Origin: a virus
DNA length: 64,000 nucleotides
Virus record (IMG/VR): IMGVR_UViG_3300020420_000721
Span: 22,040 to 86,039 of that record
Strand: one strand, 5' to 3'
Shown here one piece after another: positions 46,722-57,100 of this stretch. The translations under genes and the position numbers were made by a program. The number at the start of each line of letters is the position of its first letter. Position 1 is the stretch's first letter. The notes below the pieces were generated by a model. It ran no database searches. It had not been told where the DNA came from and was given only the letters and a program-made list of their open reading frames with translations.

Positions 46722-47819
46722 TTAATTGATACCGGCTAGTTTTTTAAGGTTAATAATCTCAGCATCACTTTCAGTGTCCTGTGTGTGAGCCTTGTTACCT
46801 GTAATCTCAGTCATCTGAGAAGTTTCTGTTAATTGCGTCTTAATTTTTGCAGTTTTACCTTCTGCTAGTACAGTTGGTAAATATTTCTTGAACTGTGTAT
46901 CTAGTTTTTCAGTTTGGACACTTTCAAGTAAATTGTGCATTAATTCACGCTTATCTTTTGCTAGAGGGGCTAATAGATCTGCTAATTTTCCAGCTCTTTC
47001 GTTTGCTTCTGCAATACGTTGAGCTTTCTTTTCAGCGTCAGTAATTAGAGCCTCTTTTTCAGCTACTGTCTTAGACGATTCTGCTAGTGCATCTTTCGCT
47101 TCAGCCAGTTGCTTCGAAAGTTTTGAAATTTCAGTACCTTCGGCTAGGTGAGAACTCATAAATTCTGCCGCAAATGTTTCAAATAGTTTTCTTCCGAACA
47201 TATTTTCTTTTGCAGTTTGAATGTCTTCTTTAAGTGTGCCTAACTCGCTTTTAATTGTTTTATCAACAATTGATGCAAGTTTAGTAGCAGACTTGTCTAT
47301 GAACTCACGCTTCGCCTCAGCAATGATCTCTTTACCTTCCTTGACAAGTTTTACCTTTTGCTCCACTAGGTCTTTCTTGTCTTTGTGGAATTCATTAAGT
47401 TCTGAAGTTAGTTGTTCCATTACGAAATCTTCTAACTTGGCGAAGTTCTGTTCTTGTTTAGTACGATCACCACGTAATTCTGCGATCTCTTTTTTAAGAG
47501 TCTCCATTACGAACTGATCTAGAAGTTTTGCGTGTTCAGCAATTTTAGCTTCGTATTTTACTTTTGCTTCTACTGCTGACTGCTTATCCGCTTGGAATTC
47601 TTTTAATTCTTTTGTAATGGTATCTTTAAGCATTGCATCCAACGCTTCTACCATATTCTCTTTGTCATTTTCATAACGCTGAGCGAATTCTTCACGAAGT
47701 TCTGATGTAATTTCTTCACGTGCTTCGGAAAGTTTTGATTCCCAAGCTTCGCCAAGAGTTTTACGTACTTCTTCAGAAAGCACTTCTGAACTTAGGAGTT
47801 GTTCGATTGCATGAGTCAT
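46722..47819 (-). CDS. 22: prohead scaffold protein gp22
   Basis: A 365-residue coiled-coil protein, almost all helix with heptad repeats (ITKELKEFQADKQSAVEAKV, FVMEQLTSELNEFHKDKKDL). It ends in NLKKLAGIN, a typical end for this scaffold in marine T4-like phages. The region ESVQTEKLDTQFKKYLPTVL resembles the conserved C-terminal part of gp22. It forms the inner core of the prohead and is removed by gp21. It is directly upstream of the capsid gene and overlaps the gp21 gene by 4 nt. Confidence 0.88.
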   Translation of the reverse strand: MTHAIEQLLSSEVLSEEVRKTLGEAWESKLSEAREEITSELREEFAQRYENDKENMVEALDAMLKDTITKELKEFQADKQSAVEAKVKYEAKIAEHAKLLDQFVMETLKKEIAELRGDRTKQEQNFAKLEDFVMEQLTSELNEFHKDKKDLVEQKVKLVKEGKEIIAEAKREFIDKSATKLASIVDKTIKSELGTLKEDIQTAKENMFGRKLFETFAAEFMSSHLAEGTEISKLSKQLAEAKDALAESSKTVAEKEALITDAEKKAQRIAEANERAGKLADLLAPLAKDKRELMHNLLESVQTEKLDTQFKKYLPTVLAEGKTAKIKTQLTETSQMTEITGNKAHTQDTESDAEIINLKKLAGIN

Positions 47820-48463
47820 TTCGTTCTCCTAATATCTAAGTTTGTTATAAATTTAAGTACCTCTTCTTGTAAGTACTTCTGCGCCGCATCATCATGGTTA
47901 GTGGCTTTTGCAACATCTAATAAAATGTTAGATCTATTGCCTTGCATAATTTGTTCGACAAGCGGTGTAGGATACGCATCAGGTGCACTTGGGTTAGCAA
48001 CAATATCAACTGTTACCATCTCAAAGTCTGACACTTTTCCGTCACCAGTTACATTACCAGTTCCTCTTGATGATACGCCTAATTTTACGTCGTTCTCCAG
48101 TAAGGTTTTACAAATATTTCCCATTGGAGTCGGAAGTAGTTTTAGACGTCCGTAACCATCCGCACCATTCATCCACATCTTTTCGATCATGTGAGACACA
48201 CGATCTAAATTTACTTGTAGATCATCCGGATGATCAGCTTCACCTAATATATTATATCCCTCTTCGATTTTTTGCTGAATTGCAGTTACAGCTTTACTAA
48301 TTTCGGTTATAGGATAAATTCTTTGGTTCTGATTACGTTTGTCACCTTGTACAAAGATGCCTTCCATATACAGGCTTTTACCACCTTTACCATCGTCTAA
48401 AGACTCGGTAATGATGTTAGCCTGATTATATGTAAGTCTTTCTGTAATCAGTTTGTTTGACAT
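47816..48463 (-). CDS. 21: prohead protease gp21
   Basis: A serine protease of the T4 gp21 type (215 residues, as T4). GEADHPDDLQVNLDRVSHMI holds the catalytic His78 and LGVSSRGTGNV the Ser131/132. IYPITEISKAVTAIQQKI and DIVANPSAPDAYPTP are further conserved blocks. It matures the prohead by cutting gp22, gp68-type and capsid proteins. T4 order 20-67-68-21-22-23 is kept here. Confidence 0.92.
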   Translation of the reverse strand: MSNKLITERLTYNQANIITESLDDGKGGKSLYMEGIFVQGDKRNQNQRIYPITEISKAVTAIQQKIEEGYNILGEADHPDDLQVNLDRVSHMIEKMWMNGADGYGRLKLLPTPMGNICKTLLENDVKLGVSSRGTGNVTGDGKVSDFEMVTVDIVANPSAPDAYPTPLVEQIMQGNRSNILLDVAKATNHDDAAQKYLQEEVLKFITNLDIRRTK

Positions 48464-48465
48464 AA

Positions 48466-49374
48466 TTATTCAGCCTTGCCTTTTTTCTCAGCACCGTGGC
48501 CTTTTGGTTCAGCTTTTAGTTCTGCTCCATCAGATGGACCTTTAACGCCCATGTCTTTTGGTGCAGGTGCTTTACCACCTTCTTCTTTACCACCAGCAAA
48601 ATCAACCGGACCACCGTTTGATTCTACTTCTTTAGTGCCTGGACCTACTGGAGAAGCTTTACCATCGTCGCCTGCTGGCATATCGACAGGATGGACTGCA
48701 CCATCTTTACCGATTTTTTCCAATTTTGCTTCTTCTTCTAGTTCCTCTTTAGCGTCTTCAGCTTTGTCGTCAGCTTTAGCTTCTTCAACTGCTTCTTCAT
48801 CTGCGTCTTTTGCATCTGCTTCTGCTTTTGTTTCTGCTACTGCTTCTTCCATTTCTGGTTCCATTGCTGGCATTTCTTCGTCAGCTTCTGGTTCAGCGTC
48901 GTCGCCCATTAGCTTGGCAAATTCAGCTTTAAGATCTGCTAGTGCATCGTCAACTTTCACTAGTTTATCTTCAATATCTTTATGTTCTTCTTCGTGTCCG
49001 TCTGTTTCACCGTCACCGTCGAAGTCCATATCGTCATCTTTTTTATCTTCTGCATCGTCAGTTGCTAATTCCATTTCAGCTTCAGCTTCTTCGCCTTCTT
49101 CTTTGTCTTCACCGAAAGCCTCTTCTGCTTCAATTTCTTCTTTATCTGACTCGATATCATCAATGAAGTCTGTAGCTTGATCATCGGAAATTTGTTCTTC
49201 AACTTCCTCTGCGTTAGCTACTTGATCTTCTACAATATCGTCTTGCTCCACGAGATCACTCCAGATCTCACGAGCTTTTTCTACGAAAGCCTCGTGCATT
49301 AGTTCAGAAGCTTTTGCTTCTTCACCGTTTACTAGACTCTCAATAATCTTTGTATAACGATCTTGAGCACTCAT
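48466..49374 (-). CDS. acidic prohead core protein (gp68 position)
   Basis: A 302-residue, extremely acidic protein with Ala/Glu/Asp/Lys low complexity (EEAEAEMELATDDAEDKKDD). The N-terminus is helical (RYTKIIESLVNGEEAKASEL) and the C-terminal 90 residues are Gly/Pro/Lys-rich (PVGPGTKEVESNGGPVDFAG). Position between gp67-type and gp21 matches T4 gp68, a prohead core protein, but it is twice the T4 length (141) and the match is by place and composition rather than sequence. A leader hairpin and a degenerate late motif lie upstream. Confidence 0.68.
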   Translation of the reverse strand: MSAQDRYTKIIESLVNGEEAKASELMHEAFVEKAREIWSDLVEQDDIVEDQVANAEEVEEQISDDQATDFIDDIESDKEEIEAEEAFGEDKEEGEEAEAEMELATDDAEDKKDDDMDFDGDGETDGHEEEHKDIEDKLVKVDDALADLKAEFAKLMGDDAEPEADEEMPAMEPEMEEAVAETKAEADAKDADEEAVEEAKADDKAEDAKEELEEEAKLEKIGKDGAVHPVDMPAGDDGKASPVGPGTKEVESNGGPVDFAGGKEEGGKAPAPKDMGVKGPSDGAELKAEPKGHGAEKKGKAE

Positions 49375-49394
49375 AATAATCTCCTTTTATTCCA

Positions 49395-49410
49395 CCTCTA
49401 ATCATAGAGG
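49395..49410 (-). other. leader hairpin upstream of the gp68-position gene
   Basis: CCTCTA-ATCA-TAGAGG forms a 6-bp hairpin about 20 nt before the ATG at 49374. Upstream of it lies ATTAAATA (49418-49425), one mismatch from the late motif. Confidence 0.4.
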
Positions 49411-49517
49411 TAGGTTAATACACACTTATTTAATGTATCTTGGTTAATAGTAAAGCAATTAACGATTAAAATTGCTGTTTTGGAGGGGTATTTTAGAAAA
49501 ATGGGTAATAGTGGGTT

Positions 49518-49712
49518 TTATTCGCCCTGTGGTCGAGCATACATATCTTTCCACTGTTCTACTTGTTCTAAGTGTTCAGCTTTGCTCATTTCACGTTGTT
49601 GACGCATTTTTTGTAGATGTCTTAATGTTAAACGAGGTCTGCGTGTATCGTCTAGATCCCATTTACCATAATTATCATCTTTTACAGTACGATTAACTTC
49701 ACTAAATCTCAT
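49518..49712 (-). CDS. small prohead core-type protein (gp67 position, 64 aa)
   Basis: The start is the ATG at 49712 (MRFSEVNRTVKDDNYGKWDL), preceded by a perfect AGGAGGAG site; the longer frame from 49757 runs through the portal gene. The protein is small, basic and helical (RRPRLTLRHLQKMRQQREMS) and lies directly after the portal gene, the place of T4 gp67, the small core protein essential for prohead shape. Sequence similarity to T4 gp67 is not evident to me. It overlaps the gp20 end by 11 nt. Confidence 0.65.
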   Translation of the reverse strand: MRFSEVNRTVKDDNYGKWDLDDTRRPRLTLRHLQKMRQQREMSKAEHLEQVEQWKDMYARPQGE

Positions 49713-51363
49713 CTGCTCCTCCTTGGTCTTCTCCTCCACCTGTAATAGGTGAATCATCTCCAGTTGTATTTATTTCATCGTCACCAATATCGGCATCATC
49801 TCCGCCTACATCAGTGGGTTCGAAACTGGAAATATCGCTGTCACGAACACCTACCGATCCTAATTCATTTTTAGCATCAGGCGCCATAGCACCTTCTTTT
49901 CGGTTTTCATCACGCCATAAACGTTCGTTATCAGCTAGTTCATCCTCAGTAAGTCCTAAATACTTCTTAAGGATAAATCTTCTACTTAGGTAATCAACAC
50001 CTTCTATATTGCCGAATACCTGTACCTTTTGTGCTTCTACTTCAAGCTCTTTATATTTACTGAACGATTGTGGAATCGTAAATTGTAAATCAAATAAATT
50101 ACTTGGAATATTAACACCTCTATTTTTAAGGAATAATTTAAATTCAGTATCTAATGTTTGTTGTAACATCATTTGTAGACGTTCACAGTATTTAGAAAAT
50201 CTAAATTCTTGAATTAAGGCTGTGCCTAGTCTACCATCATTAAATGTTTGTTGTCCATCGTCTGCCGCATTTGGTAGATAAGAGCTTGGTACTCTTAATC
50301 CACGCATCAACTTATTATTAAAATATCTAAGGTCATCAATTTCACCTAAGTTGCTACCGCCAGGTAACACATCAACTTTAGAGCCACGCCCTTCTGCTGA
50401 CTGTGCAAAGAAATAATCTTCCATAATAGAAAGTGGATTGTAACTTGCGTCCATGACGTTTGCTCCACCACCTGTTTTATTTGGAATACGAGTTTGATGT
50501 ACTTCGTTTTTAACACGTTCAACCATTGCCATTGCTTTATGTGCCGGCATATTACCTACATCAATATAGAACACTCTACGTTCAGGTGCTCTTTGTACTC
50601 TGTATATAATGATTGAATCTTCAAGCATTTCTTTCTGCTTGTATACTTTAAAAACACTTTCAAGAATTGAACTACCAAACGGCCAACCTTCGTTCATACC
50701 ATCTGATAATGTAATGTGTACAATATGTTTTGAATCTACTGCAAATTCTACATTCTGACTATAACCAGCCTGCCAAGTACCAGCACCTCTTCCTGCTGTA
50801 TATCCTTGATTTGCTGTTACTGAAGTGTTTTGTATTTTTCTAGTATCTACTGTAACTAGATCTTGTAAATTTAATGAAACGTTTTTAAGAATATATTGGT
50901 CAATACTTTTACCAGTTGACTCATTAATAATTGCTTTAGTTACGTCCTGTGGTTGAACCCATAATAGTTTCCATGTTTCTGGATCCCTAATAAAAAACTG
51001 ATCTCCATATTTTATTGTTGCACGGAAAATACCAAACAGTCTATTTTCAAACTCGTTAATATTACACCATTGTTGCAATGATGTTTCTAATGCATTTACT
51101 TCTGACTCTGTCGCTTCGTCTTTATAGTTAACGACAAACGGAAGTCCTGTTTCAGGATGCTCTTGTGTAGAAAATTCAGCGATCGTATCTAAAGATGCGT
51201 TTACTTCACTATCCTGATCCATTGCATCATATTGTCCATATCTTTCGACACGGTTCGGAGTACCGGAATATACTTCGGGTAACCAACTTTGCCATTTATT
51301 AGCTCTAGAACGTGCTCCGCCTAGATCCAAGTTTGACTTTGTAAAATGTTTTTTCCAACTCAT
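49702..51363 (-). CDS. 20: portal protein gp20
   Basis: The 12-subunit ring at the head vertex through which DNA enters. Conserved blocks: ERYGQYDAMDQDSEVNASLD near the N-terminus, LFGIFRATIKYGDQFFIRDP, QRAPERRVFYIDVGNMPAHK, MEDYFFAQSAEGRGSKVDVL followed by PGGSNLGEIDDLRYFNNKLM, and SYLPNAADDGQQTFNDGRLG. Length 553 is near T4 gp20 (524). The C-terminal 60 residues are acidic and Gly-rich, and probably disordered. A late promoter AATAAATA lies 30 nt upstream. Confidence 0.93.
   Translation of the reverse strand: MSWKKHFTKSNLDLGGARSRANKWQSWLPEVYSGTPNRVERYGQYDAMDQDSEVNASLDTIAEFSTQEHPETGLPFVVNYKDEATESEVNALETSLQQWCNINEFENRLFGIFRATIKYGDQFFIRDPETWKLLWVQPQDVTKAIINESTGKSIDQYILKNVSLNLQDLVTVDTRKIQNTSVTANQGYTAGRGAGTWQAGYSQNVEFAVDSKHIVHITLSDGMNEGWPFGSSILESVFKVYKQKEMLEDSIIIYRVQRAPERRVFYIDVGNMPAHKAMAMVERVKNEVHQTRIPNKTGGGANVMDASYNPLSIMEDYFFAQSAEGRGSKVDVLPGGSNLGEIDDLRYFNNKLMRGLRVPSSYLPNAADDGQQTFNDGRLGTALIQEFRFSKYCERLQMMLQQTLDTEFKLFLKNRGVNIPSNLFDLQFTIPQSFSKYKELEVEAQKVQVFGNIEGVDYLSRRFILKKYLGLTEDELADNERLWRDENRKEGAMAPDAKNELGSVGVRDSDISSFEPTDVGGDDADIGDDEINTTGDDSPITGGGEDQGGADEI
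49767..49774 (-). promoter_or_regulatory. late promoter AATAAATA inside the portal gene
   Basis: Motif 54 nt before the 49712 ATG; it could drive gp67-position, gp68-position, gp21, gp22 and gp23 separately from gp20. It lies in coding sequence, so chance occurrence is possible. Confidence 0.4.
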
Positions 51364-51393
51364 ATGTTAAAGGATCCTATTTAATAATATATG

Positions 51394-51401
51394 TATTTAT
51401 T
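51394..51401 (-). promoter_or_regulatory. late promoter AATAAATA of the head operon
   Basis: Motif 30 nt before the portal ATG and overlapping the stop codon of the 903-residue gene; it is placed to drive the whole head operon. Confidence 0.65.
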
Positions 51402-54111
51402 AAGAGTTCTGATTTTTGACTCCTGCATCTCTGACAAACGTTCTCGAAACGTGTTCAAATAATGTTTTTAGCTGTTTATTCAGCTCAAGTGTGTTTTCAC
51501 GACTTGAAAGAAGTGAATCTACTGTTTCATTCATTTCATTATACACATTATCGAGTACTTTGTCAACACCTGAATTTCCTGTACCAACCTCCGGAACAGT
51601 GATAGCACCAGTCTGAGTATTAGGAATCTGCGTATTATTCATGTCTAAAATAGGTGCTGTTGTTCCCATAGGAGCAGATTCTGGCATAATTACTGAGTTT
51701 TCTTGCTGTGGAGTTAGTGTATTATTAAATGTATTGGGTGCTACTCCTCCCATTTTATCTGCTATTTTCTTTAGAATATTCTGTGTAATAAGTAGACCAG
51801 CCTTCTGCATAACATCAGAAGCATTGTTTAAATCTGTTTGAATTTGCTGATTTAAATTACCAAATAGAGCATTTACATCTTCTAATGCTTGTGAAGTCTC
51901 TCCTTCTGGAAACATAGCATTCTTTAGCTGATCGAAATTCATTTGTTTCTCAATAGCTTCTCTATTTGTTTTAGCTAATGTATTAGTTGCTAGGTCTGAG
52001 AACTGTTTAATAAAGTCATCATAGTTTAATTTAAAAGCATCAACCTTTAAATCATTTACTGATGGAAGTATAAACTCTGGAAGATCCTCAAATTTAGTAT
52101 CTTTAAATCCTCCTGCTACAGGAACATTAATTGGTTTTTCAACATTTAACATCTGCGACATTATATTATTTGGAATAATTGTACCGTCTTTATTGGGAAC
52201 ATAAAGTTCTGGACCTGCTTCACCAACAATATATGGTTTCTGTCCTGTTACAGGACCACCAGTTTCTTTTGGTTCTGCCTTCATAATTAATTCGTCTGCA
52301 CCTACAAAAGATTCACCGTCATATTCAAATTCTTGTAAAGCTCTTTTTGCTGATTCATCTGCAACCTGTGACATAACATCTCTATCAAACTCTGCCGCCG
52401 CATCATCATAACCTAAATATCCAAAAGATATAGTATGTAAAATTTTATTGAAACTTTTAATCATTGAACTTAATCCATCTGCAAAGTTCAATGCATATTG
52501 AGCTAGTTTATCCATACCCATTACAAGTCCTGCTAAACCAGCACCAAATGATTTTCTTAGTTCTTCAATATTATTTGCTAATGCGTTGGCCGCACCTAGT
52601 TGTTGTAAATTCTTTTTTGTTTCTTCTTTTTGTACTGCTAGATTTTGTTCTGATAAATTTGTCTCACCAGCTATACTATTATTATATGCTTCTACACCAA
52701 CAGATATTTGTTTTGCTATTTGGTTAAACTCACCTGCTTGTCCTTGTATACCTACGTTAAAGGCTTTGATTTGATCTGTATTAAGTCCAGCAAACATATC
52801 ATTAATGGCACTTGCACTAATCTCAGTTCCATTTTCTATATCACTCATTAACTTCATAAAGCCTTCACCAAATAAGTTTTGATATTGTGTAAAGACTGCG
52901 TCACCCATCTCTGTTCGAAGTGCCGCTTGAATGTTTAATGATTCATTTTTACCAGCCGCAATAAATGCAGTTGCAATACCGTCCGTCATAGTTTTTAATT
53001 GACCTGCAAACTCTGGTGCTTTATCAGATAATACTTTTGATGCGTTATCTAACTGTAACATTAGACTTGTAAACTGCTCACCTACTCCTCTATCGTCAGC
53101 AATATCTTTAGCAAATCCTCTTTCAGGAGTAGCCATATTCTGTAGGTATTCCTGCATCATTTCTGTTGCACTTCTACCAGTTAATGTTGATAGTGTGTTA
53201 ACATTCATTCTTAAGAATCTATATTCTTTAGAAAGCTCTTTAGCATTTTCGCCAATTGATAGCATATCATAACCTGACATACGTTTATATTCTAAGAATA
53301 CCATAGACTCTTTATTCAAGTCCATAATGTTAAGACCAAAGTTACCTACATCATCTGTAGTTTTATCAACTTGATCTAAAAATTTTATTACATTCATTGA
53401 TCCAGAAGCAACAGATTTTCCAGCACTTGCAAAGGTAGGTCCGAACTCTGTCATTAGTCCTGCTACTTCTTTTAAGTTCATACTAGCATCAGCTACCATA
53501 CTTCTGAAACTGTTTAGATCTATATCAACTTCTTGTAATCCAAAACCAAGATCAATAAATCCTTTACTTGCTTCTGCATAATCTTTATATACCGCAGTTA
53601 AGAAACCAGCATATGCCGCAAGAGCATCTGTTGCTATATTAGCCGCCACTCCAAGTGGTCCTGCAAATCTTGAAAGTTTTCCTATAAATGCTGATCCGGT
53701 TTTAAATACTCCGGGTAGATATTTCTCTGTTAGATCTTTTCCATATTTCGCAACAGGCTTTCCTAAATCTTTTAAAGGTTCAACTGATCTTTTGACAAAG
53801 TCAATTGGATTGCTTGATTGAAACATTCTATTGAAATCACCAGAAGTTTTCTTAAATTGTGATCTAGCATTTTTGTATTTGTCGTCTTCTTTTTTCTTTT
53901 GTTTCTTTCCTAAATCATCAACACGTTTTGCTGTCTCTTTTACAAATAGCTCAAAATCACCATCAAACTTTTTAATTTCGTCTGCAAATGTTTTAGTTAC
54001 TTTATGTTCAGCACGAGCATACCTTAACAGGTTCTCCATTGTTGATTCTGAAGCCCACTCTGGTACCTGTATTGTTTGATCACCTATTTTAAGTTCAACA
54101 GTTTTATTCAT
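51400..54111 (-). CDS. tape-measure-like tail protein 1 (903 aa)
   Basis: The layout is that of a tape measure: a charged helical N-terminus with a Lys-rich coil (VDDLGKKQKKKEDDKYKNA), a hydrophobic helical stretch (GPLGVAANIATDALAAYAGF), and several hundred residues of helices. The C-terminal segment has ETGGPVTGQKPYIVGEAGPE then LYVPNKDGTIIPN, a motif typical of the end of phage tape-measure proteins. About 270 helical residues follow it. T4 uses gp29 for this job (590 residues). It starts 1 nt after the stop of the paralogue-like gene upstream. Hub or tape-measure role is inferred. Confidence 0.7.
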   Translation of the reverse strand: MNKTVELKIGDQTIQVPEWASESTMENLLRYARAEHKVTKTFADEIKKFDGDFELFVKETAKRVDDLGKKQKKKEDDKYKNARSQFKKTSGDFNRMFQSSNPIDFVKRSVEPLKDLGKPVAKYGKDLTEKYLPGVFKTGSAFIGKLSRFAGPLGVAANIATDALAAYAGFLTAVYKDYAEASKGFIDLGFGLQEVDIDLNSFRSMVADASMNLKEVAGLMTEFGPTFASAGKSVASGSMNVIKFLDQVDKTTDDVGNFGLNIMDLNKESMVFLEYKRMSGYDMLSIGENAKELSKEYRFLRMNVNTLSTLTGRSATEMMQEYLQNMATPERGFAKDIADDRGVGEQFTSLMLQLDNASKVLSDKAPEFAGQLKTMTDGIATAFIAAGKNESLNIQAALRTEMGDAVFTQYQNLFGEGFMKLMSDIENGTEISASAINDMFAGLNTDQIKAFNVGIQGQAGEFNQIAKQISVGVEAYNNSIAGETNLSEQNLAVQKEETKKNLQQLGAANALANNIEELRKSFGAGLAGLVMGMDKLAQYALNFADGLSSMIKSFNKILHTISFGYLGYDDAAAEFDRDVMSQVADESAKRALQEFEYDGESFVGADELIMKAEPKETGGPVTGQKPYIVGEAGPELYVPNKDGTIIPNNIMSQMLNVEKPINVPVAGGFKDTKFEDLPEFILPSVNDLKVDAFKLNYDDFIKQFSDLATNTLAKTNREAIEKQMNFDQLKNAMFPEGETSQALEDVNALFGNLNQQIQTDLNNASDVMQKAGLLITQNILKKIADKMGGVAPNTFNNTLTPQQENSVIMPESAPMGTTAPILDMNNTQIPNTQTGAITVPEVGTGNSGVDKVLDNVYNEMNETVDSLLSSRENTLELNKQLKTLFEHVSRTFVRDAGVKNQNS

Positions 54112-54112
54112 A

Positions 54113-57100
54113 TTAATTTCCTGCTACTGGTTCAGGTGCTCCTGTAAACCCTTGCTCAATTTTTAACCTTTCAACTTCTTTATTCATAGATTCTAACATC
54201 TCTTGTATTTGTACTTCTACTATTTTTAATTTTTCTTTTGTAACTCTTCTTTCTTCACCCTGTACTTCTGGATCAGCTAAATTCTCTAGATATTCCTTTT
54301 GATCCTCTTGCATATCATTATATCTAGTAAGTTGTGCTTTAAGTAGTTCCATATCCTTACCAGCACCAAATAATCTGCCAAACACATTACTATCATTGTC
54401 ATCTGCAAATGATTCAAATATACCTATACTACTATTTAACTGATTTAAATTCTCTAATTGTTGTTGATATCCACTAACATCTACAGTACTTGATTTAAGC
54501 TGTTCTACAATAGTTCTTCTAGCCATTAGTAGTCTTCCTATAGTCTGATTGTTCTGATTTATGACTTCTTTGGCTCCGCCCTTTCTGCCATATCCAGTAT
54601 CTTCACTCTGCATTAAAAGACTATTATGCTTATTATACGCCGCGATTAAACCATCTATATTATCTAGTCCTTGTTGTGTTAATGCGAATTGCTGATTGGG
54701 ATTTAAATTTTTCAACTCTTCTGGAAGTAAAGCATCATCTGATGTTGATATATCCATAAAGTATGATGAATCTTTTATAGCTTCAGGATTAATATCAAAT
54801 ACATTACCACCAAGTGTTGCTGAAACATTTTGTAATGAATTCATACTTTGTGATACTGCTTGAATAGTAAACAATTTACCCATACTTCCTTGTCCACTCA
54901 TTGATGCATTGCTTAACAACACATCCATTCCCATTCCTTCTCTGGTATAGAAATCATATATATTAAAATTACTACCTGTTTTTTGAAAATACTCTTTAAG
55001 ACTTTCCTGTAGTTTTGATAGTTTAGGGTGGTTGTAATTACTTAATTTTCCTATATTGTTCTCTAACTGTCTAGCCATACTTGAGCTTAATTGAATAGTA
55101 TCATCATTAAGTGCCTTTTGTATAGAACTATCAATATCAATATCTGAAATAATTGTTGCTAGTTCAGACCATTGTGTAACTAGACTTTTATAAACTGCAT
55201 TAAGTCTTACTTTCTCATCTGCATCTGCTGAACCATAATCTCTTCTTACATCTGCTAACATATTATACATTTCAAATTCTTTACGTAATACAGCATTCAT
55301 TCTGTTAATATCATATAATGCTTTATCTAATGAATTTAATCCGCCGCCTACGTCTGCTGAAGATGTCATAATGTCCTGTTCATAAACAATCGGCTTACCG
55401 TCTTTACTCATTGTAACTCTAAACTTTCTATTATTTTTTAGACTATCATAATTACTTGATGTAAATTTAGATGTACTTAAAGAATCATTAACTGCTGTCT
55501 TACCAGAGACAATCATCTTGCCATCTATCTTTTTAAATTCAATACCAGTACCATCAGCCGCTACTGCTATGTCTCCTGTTTTACTTGTTTTAACAGATGC
55601 TTCAAGATTAGCTGAATCAACTTGACTATTGATCTTTTTAACTGCACTGTCAAAGTCTGGACTTTCTGCTAGTCCAAATAAGAAGTTTGCTATCCTTGCA
55701 AATATTTCACTTAATCTAAATGTAACTGTGAATGCGTTGGCAAAATCACCTTTCATCTGTCTAATTCTATCTGCCGCATCAATAGCATTATCAAAACCAT
55801 CTACTCTTTTGTTAATTGTTTTAAATGACTCTTCTGTTAGATTCATTAAATCTGTTAAGTCGGAATCTTTAATACTCATCATTCCAAACGCAAACTGTCT
55901 GAATGGTGACATTGCTGGTCCTATATCAATAACTCCTGCTCCAGCATCAGTTGAAATAAACGATCTAATATCTTTAATTACTTTTGCTGTTTGTTTCATG
56001 GTGTCTAATCCTCCTTGTGGATTAGCAAGAATATCTTCCATAATACCTAGCAAACCATCTGAATTGTTTGTATTAAATTGTTCTAATACAACACGAACAT
56101 CTGCTGGTAATTCGTCAAGTTGTAATTCACGTCTACTGTTTGCTATAGCATTTAACAACGCCTTATCTATCTGATCTAACATTCCTGGATCTAATCCTGG
56201 TATTTGTTTTAGCATCATTAAAAATGCATCATAAGAATTACGTTGGTTTACAACCTCATTGTTACCATATTCATCTACTCTGTTAAAGATACTTTGTTGA
56301 AATGCAAATAACGCATCAACATCATTTAATCGTTTTGCTCTTTCTTCTTCTAATGCTGAAACTTGATCACCAAATGTTCCTGATAATGCAAATATAATAT
56401 TTCTACTATCCTTGAATGCATTAAACGTTGCTACTCTACCCATACTATCCAGTTGGTTAATACCATTAATCTTGTTTAACAAATCTGCTTCTTGTGCCAA
56501 TGCATGAGCAAATTGATCTAAGTCTTTACCAAAATCACCAAACCCAGTTTGTTTTTCAATAAAGTTTGCTCTAGCTAAGAATGACTGAAATGCCATTTGT
56601 CCTTCTGTTACATTATTGGATAATCCAGCGAAAGTATAATTAAATTCTGATGTGGCTTTCATATATGCATCCAGACTTCCCATCTGACTATTTGCTGTAC
56701 GTTTTAATTGATCTAATGTTTTAAGTATTTCAGGACCTGAAGTGGCACCCATATCTGTAAAGGTATTCAACTGCTTACCATGACCTAATATCATTCTAAC
56801 AGTAGCCGCCAAAGCTGTAAGTCCTATTGTACCTGCATTTAGATATCTACCTGCAAATCCAATAGCCTTACCAAATCCTCTGGTAATTTTATTGCCACTG
56901 CCCATCATATCTTGTGATAATTCAGCCGCCGCGGCTTTTATTTCTCTATTTCTTTCAAATGTATCTACTGCTTCATTAGCACTGAAAGGTTTAGTTGTTG
57001 ATGTTAGAGTTTCGAAAAAGTCATCCTTTAATCCTTTTAGTCCTTTTGTATCAGCTTTAAAGGCTTTTTCAACCTCTTTGGATACTTTGTCAAAGGACTT

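Noticed and set aside
48476-49180. A 234-residue Ser/Ala-rich open frame on the plus strand
   Set aside because: It is the antisense of the Glu/Asp/Ala-rich core protein gene. The composition follows directly from that, and the minus-strand gene fits T4 order.
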